A DNA stretch of 64,000 bases from JBDOQU01 sp039839375. Lineage in GTDB: Bacteria > Pseudomonadota > Alphaproteobacteria > DSM-16000 > Inquilinaceae. Each line of letters begins with the position of its first letter. Positions within the stretch are counted from its first letter, which is position 1. Positions 58,835-64,000 of the stretch are shown one piece after another. Below the pieces are notes generated by a model that was not told the DNA's origin, searched no databases, and worked only from the letters and a program-made list of their open reading frames with translations. Both the position numbers and the translations under genes were made by a program. The stretch lies in assembly GCF_039839375.1 (NCBI RefSeq), contig NZ_JBDOQU010000004.1, positions 62,001 to 126,000 on the forward strand, written 5' to 3'.

Positions 58835-59461
58835 CTAGTACAGCGTTTCCTTGAGGGTCGCGTCATGGTCCGCGTCGTAGGAGGCGGCCTCCACCGCGCC
58901 GCCGGTATGGGCGGCCAGGATCGTGCCGAAACTCGGCAGTTCGGAACGCTTCAGATGGCGGTCCGGGTTCCACAGCTCCGACCGCACCAGCGCGCGGGGG
59001 CATTGCATGAAAGCCTCAGAGACGGTGACGATCACGACCGTCCTGGGCAGGGCGCCTGAGGTCTCGAACCGGGCGCAGAGCGCGGGATCGCTGGATATCC
59101 TGGCTTCGCCGTTGATCCGCAGCGTCTCGTTGACGCCGGGGACGAGGAACAGCAGGCCGACTTGCGGATTGTCGATGAGGTTCCGCAGGCTGTCGATGCG
59201 GTTGTTCCCGCGCCGGTCGGGGATCAGCAGCGTCTTGTCGTCCGCCGCCTCCACGAATCCCGGCCGGTCGCCGCGCGGCGAGCAATCGACGCCGTCGCGT
59301 CCGGCCGTCGCCAGCATCAGGAAGGGCGACGCCGCCACGAAGGCACGGCAATGCTCGTCCAGCCGGTCGATCTGCTTCAGGATGGCCCGCTCGCTCGGCG
59401 CGGCGTAGAGCGCCTCGAATTGGTCGGCGGAGGTGAGGAGGAAGTCGGGATCGGGGGTCAT
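58835..59461 (-). CDS. Pyridoxamine 5'-phosphate oxidase-like flavin-binding protein
   Basis: A 208-aa protein with the split-barrel FMN-binding fold: SPFLMLATAGRDGVDCSPRGDRPGFVE, TLLIPDRRGNNRIDSLRNLIDNPQVGLLFLVPG and NETLRINGEARIS. This subgroup is often annotated as MSMEG_1061 type. ATG at 59461 is supported by AGGA upstream. The ligand may be FMN, F420 or haem. It lies 38 bases before the acyltransferase gene on the same strand. Confidence 0.85.
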   Translation of the reverse strand: MTPDPDFLLTSADQFEALYAAPSERAILKQIDRLDEHCRAFVAASPFLMLATAGRDGVDCSPRGDRPGFVEAADDKTLLIPDRRGNNRIDSLRNLIDNPQVGLLFLVPGVNETLRINGEARISSDPALCARFETSGALPRTVVIVTVSEAFMQCPRALVRSELWNPDRHLKRSELPSFGTILAAHTGGAVEAASYDADHDATLKETLY

Positions 59462-59543
59462 GACGTCCTGATGACGGTTCGGGATGGCGCAACGATAGCC
59501 GCATCGGCGATGCTTTGGCATCAACTGTCTTCCGCACGCCGCC

Positions 59544-59885
59544 CTACTCCAGCACCTTGCCCTCGAACGGATGCCGGCCCTGGCGGTCCTCGATCTCGAT
59601 CACCCAGAGGTCCGGGTCGCGGGAGATGGCGCGGGCGATGTAGGCGTCGGCGTCGGCTTCGGGCATGAACGCGCCCTTGTTGGCCGGCATCCAGCCCAGC
59701 CTGCCGTCCAGGTCGCGGACCTGGCTCAGGATGCGGCACCCCTGTTCAAGCTGGTTCAGCTTCAGCAGGATGACCCCGCCATGGGCGTCGCCCTTATGGG
59801 CGACCGTGGCGGGGATGCCTTCGACGATGCAGCGCCTGATATGGGCGCGGATCACGAGTTCGGTGGGCAGGCGGTCGTCGGTCAA
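59544..59885 (-). CDS. DUF1491 family protein
   Basis: A 113-aa protein with the DUF1491 landmarks LVIRAHIRRCIVEGIPATVAHKGDAHGGVILLKLNQL and the C-terminal EADADAYIARAISRDPDLWVIEIEDRQGRHPFEGKVLE. The family occurs mainly in Alphaproteobacteria and has no known function. It follows azlD by 30 bases on the same strand. Confidence 0.85.
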   Translation of the reverse strand: MTDDRLPTELVIRAHIRRCIVEGIPATVAHKGDAHGGVILLKLNQLEQGCRILSQVRDLDGRLGWMPANKGAFMPEADADAYIARAISRDPDLWVIEIEDRQGRHPFEGKVLE

Positions 59886-59915
59886 GCACGGATCCCGGTC
59901 GTTAGGGTAGGGGCG

Positions 59916-60227
59916 TCAGGGAAGGGGGACGAGCCACCGCACCAGGGCGACGACGGCCACGCCGAGCGCCAAACTTAGGGGAAGCGGCCCGCCAAGGCGA
60001 GCGATCAGGATCGTGGCCGCCGCCCCGCCCCAGAGCGCGGGTCCACCGGCGAACACCGTCGGCACCACCAGCGCCACGAACATCGCGCCGGGGATGTGCT
60101 TCAGCCATGCCTCCAGGAACGGCCCCGGCGTGGCGCGGGAAAGCAGGAACAGCCCGCCCGCGCGGATCGCGTAGGTCGCCGCGGCCATGCCCAGGATGGC
60201 CAGGAGGACGTCAGGGGCGATAGACAT
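59916..60227 (-). CDS. azlD: AzlD-family branched-chain amino-acid transport protein
   Basis: A 103-aa membrane protein with about four helices (VLLAILGMAAATYAIRAGGL, then HIPGAMFVALVVPTVFAGG and so on), the typical AzlD size and layout. ATG at 60227 lies within the end of azlC, overlapping it by 17 bases; an upstream extension would mostly overlap azlC. With AzlC it forms a putative branched-chain amino-acid exporter. Confidence 0.88.
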   Translation of the reverse strand: MSIAPDVLLAILGMAAATYAIRAGGLFLLSRATPGPFLEAWLKHIPGAMFVALVVPTVFAGGPALWGGAAATILIARLGGPLPLSLALGVAVVALVRWLVPLP

Positions 60228-60927
60228 CGCGGATGCCTCCGACAAGGCTGCCGACCAGGCCGCCCAGCAGCAGATACCAGAAACCCGGCAGGAATTCGTG
60301 GCCCAGAATGCCGACGATTGCCGCCGCGGCCCAGGGCAGCAGGTCCCGACGGTCGCGCCACATATTGGCCAGCAGCGCTGCGAAGACGGCCGTGGCGACG
60401 AAATCCAGCCCGAAGCGTTCGGGCGATCCCACATAGGCCAGGATCAGTTCCCCCGACGTGCGGCCGAGGATCGTGGAGGAAACCCAGAAGGTCCAGAGCG
60501 CCAGCCCCGTGCCCAGAAGGAAGCCGGCGTCCCGGCCGCCGGACCGGAACTCGGCGATCGACATCGCCCAGTTCTCGTCAGCGGTCAGGAATATGCTGCC
60601 ATAGGCGCGCAGTGGCCCGACAGGCTTCAGCCAGGGCGCCAGCGCGGCCGTCATCAGCAGGTAGCGCATGTTGATGACCAGCGCGGCCAGCGATGCGGCG
60701 ACGATCGGCGCGGGGCTGGTCCATAGGTCCATCGCCATGATCTGGCTCGCTCCGGCGAAGACCAGCGCGCTCATCAGCGCAGATTCCAGGAGCGACAGGC
60801 CCTTCTGGCCGGCCACGAGGCCGAACACGATGCCGAAGATCGCGACGCCCGCGGCCAGCGGAACCGTGCGGCGATAGCCGGCGCACACGCCGGCGAAGGT
60901 GAAGACGATGGGGGCGTTGGCCTTCAT
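60211..60927 (-). CDS. azlC: AzlC-family branched-chain amino-acid transport protein
   Basis: A 238-aa membrane protein with the AzlC signature FGIVFGLVAGQKGLSLLESALMSALVFAGASQIMAMDLW followed by NMRYLLMTAALAPWLKP and TADENWAMSIAEF. AzlCD pairs export branched-chain amino acids or analogues. It lies 33 bases downstream of the AraC-type regulator gene, which may control it. Confidence 0.9.
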   Translation of the reverse strand: MKANAPIVFTFAGVCAGYRRTVPLAAGVAIFGIVFGLVAGQKGLSLLESALMSALVFAGASQIMAMDLWTSPAPIVAASLAALVINMRYLLMTAALAPWLKPVGPLRAYGSIFLTADENWAMSIAEFRSGGRDAGFLLGTGLALWTFWVSSTILGRTSGELILAYVGSPERFGLDFVATAVFAALLANMWRDRRDLLPWAAAAIVGILGHEFLPGFWYLLLGGLVGSLVGGIRDVYRP

Positions 60928-60960
60928 GGGACCCGCTCTGATCGATGAACGGGTGAATCG

Positions 60961-61821
60961 TTACAGCCGATCGGGTCCGCCCGTCTTGTACGATCCTGAC
61001 CTGTAGCGCCCCGGCGTCACGCCGGTCAGCCGCTTGAAGGCGCGGGTGAAATGGCTCTGGTCGGCGAAACCGCAATCGATCGCGACATCGGCGATCGGCC
61101 GCCCCTGGCGCAGCAGGCCCTGGGCGTGGCGCAGGCGGCGCTGGCCCTGCCAGGCGTGCGGCGGCAGGCCGGTCGCCTGCCGGAACGCGCGGATGAGATA
61201 GAGAGGCGCGACGCCCGCCGCCTCCGCCAGATCGTCGAGTTGCACCGGATGGGGGAACGCCGCCTCCAGCGCCTCCCTCGCACGCGCCACCGCGCGCGGT
61301 TCCCGCCGTCGCGGCGCCGGCGTCGCGGGGCCGGAGGAATGCCGTCGGACCAGATCGTCCGCCGCCAGCTTCATGAGGCTCTGCCGGCCCAGCCCTTCCG
61401 GCGCGTCGCCCAGCGCGTCGTGAAGGCCGATGAGGCGGCGGGCGAGTTCCGGGTCGCGGATGACCGGCGATGGGAAGAAGGGCAGGGGCGCGGTCGGGGA
61501 AGCGTCCTCCGGCGTCAGTACGCCGGGCGGCAGGTAGAGCATCTTGTAGCTCCATCCCTCATCGATAGCGGCCTCGCCATCATGGATCTCGCCGGGATGG
61601 ACGACGACGATGTCGCCCTTCCCCGCGACATGGACGCCGCCGCGATAGGCGAATCGCTCGCTCCCGCGGGTGATGACGCCGATCGCGTAGCAATCATGGT
61701 CGTGACGGCCATAGCAGTGGGTGAAGAAGTCGGCGTCCAGCAGGTCGGTTCCGCCGCCTTCGGGCGCCGTCCAGAACCGCGCCCGCTCGCGCCTGTTTTC
61801 CAGAAGGAGGGGGCCGCTCAC
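60961..61821 (-). CDS. AraC-family transcriptional regulator
   Basis: A 286-aa regulator. The N-terminal cupin-like ligand domain has HDHDCYAIGVITRGSERFAYRGGVHVAGKGDIVVVHPGEIHDGEA, followed by a helical linker and a C-terminal pair of HTH motifs (LDDLAEAAGVAPLYLIRAFRQATG and IADVAIDCGFADQSHFTRAFKRLTGVTPGRYR). It overlaps the DUF4169 gene by 4 bases and precedes azlCD on the same strand. Such regulators commonly control adjacent AzlC/LysE-type exporters. Confidence 0.9.
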   Translation of the reverse strand: MSGPLLLENRRERARFWTAPEGGGTDLLDADFFTHCYGRHDHDCYAIGVITRGSERFAYRGGVHVAGKGDIVVVHPGEIHDGEAAIDEGWSYKMLYLPPGVLTPEDASPTAPLPFFPSPVIRDPELARRLIGLHDALGDAPEGLGRQSLMKLAADDLVRRHSSGPATPAPRRREPRAVARAREALEAAFPHPVQLDDLAEAAGVAPLYLIRAFRQATGLPPHAWQGQRRLRHAQGLLRQGRPIADVAIDCGFADQSHFTRAFKRLTGVTPGRYRSGSYKTGGPDRL

Positions 61822-62012
61822 GCCGGCTCGTCGCCATCATCGTCGCGACGATGGCTTTCCAGAATCCGGTCCCGCCGCTCGACCTCGTCCGAATCGCGCC
61901 GCTTCTCGTCCTTGCCGCGGCCGAAGCGGGCGCGGTTGGCCTTGGCCTCGCGCTCCTTCTCAAGGCGGGCGCGCTCCTTGCGGAATTTCTTCAGGTTGAC
62001 GATGTCGCCCAT
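61818..62012 (-). CDS. DUF4169 family protein
   Basis: A 64-aa highly charged protein beginning MGDIVNLKKFRKERARLEKEREAKANRARFGRGKDEK, which matches DUF4169, found mainly in Alphaproteobacteria. It is predicted to be mostly helical or disordered. ATG at 62012 is preferred because it begins the family pattern; an ATG eight codons upstream is possible. It overlaps the AraC gene by 4 bases and is divergent from the AsmA gene. Confidence 0.85.
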   Translation of the reverse strand: MGDIVNLKKFRKERARLEKEREAKANRARFGRGKDEKRRDSDEVERRDRILESHRRDDDGDEPA

Positions 62013-62175
62013 GGCGTTCCGCGTCCCATCGTTCACATCATAAGACCGACAGAGGCACGGCCTGTTTGCACCGATCCCGTCCTGTCGTTAGCTTCCCACG
62101 TGAAGCATATTGCCGTCCGTTAGCCGAATCACAAGTCGCCGCGGGCCCGACGAAACGGAAAGACCGGTTTCACCA

Positions 62176-64000
62176 GTGAAAAAAATCCTCATCGGTCTCG
62201 CGGCCCTGCTCGCCCTGCTGGCAGTCGCGCTGGTCGCGGCGCCAAGCCTGATCGACTGGACCAGCTATCGGGAGACGATCGCCCGCCAGGTCTCGGCGCT
62301 TACCGGCCGGACGGTGACGATCGAAGGGCCGGTGGATTTCTCGCTCCTGCCGACGCCAACCCTGTCGGCGGGCAGGGTGACGGTGGCGAACGCGCCGGGC
62401 GGGTCCGCGCCCCACATGTTGACGCTGGAGGCGCTGGATCTGCGTCTGGCCGCGCTGCCGCTGCTGACCGGAACCATAAGGGCCGAACGGATCGCGCTGG
62501 TCGAACCGACCCTGCTGCTGGAAATCCTGCCCGACGGTACGGCCAATTGGGAAGGCGACGGGCTGGAAACCGTCGGCGCGCGCGACATAAGGCTGGATCG
62601 TGTCAGCATAGAGAACGGGACGATCATCTGGCGCGACGCCGTCGCCGACCGTGAGGTGCGGGTCGATTCCATCTTCGCCCAGCTTTCCGCCGCCAGCCTG
62701 GAAGGCCCCTACCAGCTTATCGGCAGCGCCGGGTTGCACGGCCGGTCGGTGACTGTCGATTTGACAGCCGGGCGGCTGGGCCAGGCGGGGAACGCGCAGG
62801 TCAACATGGTGCTGGGTATGGACGGCGTGGCCGGCGAAGCGCGGTTCGCCGGCACCGTTTTCCCCGGCCTGTTTCGCGCCCAGGGCGACGTGACCGCCAG
62901 CGGCGGCGATCTCGCCTCCGCGCTCGGCACGCTCTATTCCGGCTGGTCTCCACCGCCCGCCGCCCGTGCGCCCTTCAACATTTCCGCCGCGCTGACGGCC
63001 GCGCCGGAGGGCATAGACCTCAACGATCTGGCGCTGACGGTGGGCGACGCCCGCGCCGCCGGCGCGCTCAACATTGTCCTGGGGCCGTCGCCGCGCGTCG
63101 ATCTGGCGCTGACCGCCAACCGGCTGGATCTCGATGGCTGGCTGCCGGACGCCGTCAGGGAATTCGATTTCCTCGCCTGGCTCCGCACGGAAGGGGCGGG
63201 ATTCCCGCGCGACGCCGTCGCCACGGTCGATTTGTCGGTGGAGGCGCTGACCTGGCGCGGCGACCTGATCCGCGACCTGCAATTGATCGGGATGATGGAG
63301 GATGGCGTCGTCGCCATCAGCCGGCTGACCGGCCAGCTTCCCGGCGGCACGCAGGCGTCGGCGGTGGGCACTGTCCGGACGGAGGAAGGACTCCCGTTTG
63401 CCGATCTGACGCTGGACGCGACCTCCAGCGATCTGCGCCGGCTGCTCACCTGGGCCGGATGGAATCTGGAACAGGTGCCCAGCAACCGCCTGCGCGGCTT
63501 CGACGGCAAAGCGACCGTGACCGGCACCGCGCGGGAGTTTCAGGTTACCGGAGTCGATTTGCGGATCGACGGCGCTGCCGTCACCGGCGGGCTCGCCTTC
63601 ATCGACCGGGGGCGTCCCGGATTGGGATTGCGGGTCGAAATCGACCGGCTGGATCTGGACGGCTATCTGGGAACCGGCGCGTCGGACGCGACTCTTGGGA
63701 CGCTCCTGGAATCCGGAATCCTCCCGCGATGGATCGAGGCGGCGGGGACCTTCGACGCCAATGTCGACGCCGCGATCGGCCGCCTGACCGTCGGCGGCCG
63801 GACCTTCTCCGGCCTCCGGCTCGACGGGACGCTCCAGGGCGGCGGCCTCACCCTGCGCCATGCGGGGGTGGAAGATGCCGCGGGCGCGTCGCTTGCGGTG
63901 ACGGGAACCCTGCCGTCGCTGGACCCGGTGTCGAACGCGGACCTCTCCCTCAATCTATCCACCGAAGCGCCCGCCGACCTGTTCGAACTGCTGGGCTGGG
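62176..64000 (+). CDS. AsmA family protein (N-terminal part, cut by the right edge)
   Basis: An open frame of at least 608 codons runs from GTG at 62176 to the window end. The protein starts with a membrane anchor (KKILIGLAALLALLAVALVAA), followed by PSLIDWTSYRETIARQVSALTGRTVTIEGPVDFSLLPTPTLSAGRVTVAN, the typical AsmA N-terminus. Later segments follow the repeating beta pattern of this family (DGVVAISRLTGQLPGG, LDLDGYLG). AsmA-like proteins span the periplasm from the inner membrane and take part in outer-membrane lipid transport or assembly. The GTG start is inferred; a GGAAAG lies rather far upstream. Confidence 0.88.
   Translation, partial: MKKILIGLAALLALLAVALVAAPSLIDWTSYRETIARQVSALTGRTVTIEGPVDFSLLPTPTLSAGRVTVANAPGGSAPHMLTLEALDLRLAALPLLTGTIRAERIALVEPTLLLEILPDGTANWEGDGLETVGARDIRLDRVSIENGTIIWRDAVADREVRVDSIFAQLSAASLEGPYQLIGSAGLHGRSVTVDLTAGRLGQAGNAQVNMVLGMDGVAGEARFAGTVFPGLFRAQGDVTASGGDLASALGTLYSGWSPPPAARAPFNISAALTAAPEGIDLNDLALTVGDARAAGALNIVLGPSPRVDLALTANRLDLDGWLPDAVREFDFLAWLRTEGAGFPRDAVATVDLSVEALTWRGDLIRDLQLIGMMEDGVVAISRLTGQLPGGTQASAVGTVRTEEGLPFADLTLDATSSDLRRLLTWAGWNLEQVPSNRLRGFDGKATVTGTAREFQVTGVDLRIDGAAVTGGLAFIDRGRPGLGLRVEIDRLDLDGYLGTGASDATLGTLLESGILPRWIEAAGTFDANVDAAIGRLTVGGRTFSGLRLDGTLQGGGLTLRHAGVEDAAGASLAVTGTLPSLDPVSNADLSLNLSTEAPADLFELLGW

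Noticed and set aside
62170..63861. Minus-strand open frame of 563 codons near the right edge
   Set aside because: The plus strand encodes an AsmA-like protein across the whole region with membrane anchor and family motifs; the minus frame is low-complexity and has no recognisable domain.

Overview
The window looks like chromosomal DNA of a GC-rich alphaproteobacterium. The evidence is the dense overlapping operons, the alphaproteobacterial small families (DUF1491, DUF4169, DUF2171), a PcaQ-type LysR regulator and a protocatechuate operon next to a LivKHMGF-type importer, as described in rhizobia. I cannot name a genus. No rRNA, tRNA, CRISPR array or intact insertion sequence was seen.

Layout. 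(1) 1-6194: a Dpp-type importer (cut by the left edge) and a FadR-type GntR regulator, divergent from two Gfo/Idh/MocA dehydrogenases and a fused NanE-NanK protein; a 28-base palindrome lies between the two arms. This looks like an N-acetylmannosamine or sialate-type catabolic locus. (2) 6209-8213: DUF2171 protein and pyruvate oxidase. (3) 8334-17306: a second Dpp/Opp-type importer with a cytoplasmic-looking gamma-glutamyltransferase and an alpha/beta hydrolase, divergent from an IclR regulator. (4) 17327-30820: two divergent operons around a second IclR regulator. The left arm has a heterotrimeric HcnABC/opine-oxidase-like amine dehydrogenase, a DadA-like oxidase and an ornithine-cyclodeaminase-family protein. 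The right arm has a crotonase, a spermidine/putrescine-type ABC importer with fused permeases, an acyl-CoA ligase and an unrecognised Rossmann protein. Both arms carry the same operator-like sequence, GTTAT-N4-ATGCAATAA. This is the best candidate for an undescribed catabolic system.

(5) 30842-33280: DUF2252 protein and an SDR. (6) 33737-36167: a compact type II restriction-modification module (C5 methyltransferase, GIY-YIG endonuclease of the Eco29kI type, Vsr). (7) 36243-38926: a zinc-ribbon protein, then a MarR regulator divergent from a GST/VOC/DUF899 operon across a perfect palindrome. (8) 39287-55191: protocatechuate/4-hydroxybenzoate catabolism. It holds the importer (PcaMNVWX-like), PcaQ and pcaD-pcaC-pcaH-pcaG-CoA transferase A/B-pcaF-pcaB-pobA, with PcaQ-box-like sites before both operons. 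GNAT, XRE-cupin, exported Rid and TetR genes lie between them. (9) 55370-64000: an ABC-F protein with a structured leader and a C-terminus encoded in an intergenic repeat, a Sel1 protein, an acyltransferase, a flavin-binding protein, DUF1491, AzlCD with an AraC regulator, DUF4169 and a partial AsmA protein.

How they work together: the window is mostly import-plus-degradation modules (aminosugar, gamma-glutamyl or peptide-like compound, amine/carboxylate compound, aromatic acids), each with its own regulator. The beta-ketoadipate pathway is complete from 4-hydroxybenzoate to succinyl-CoA plus acetyl-CoA.
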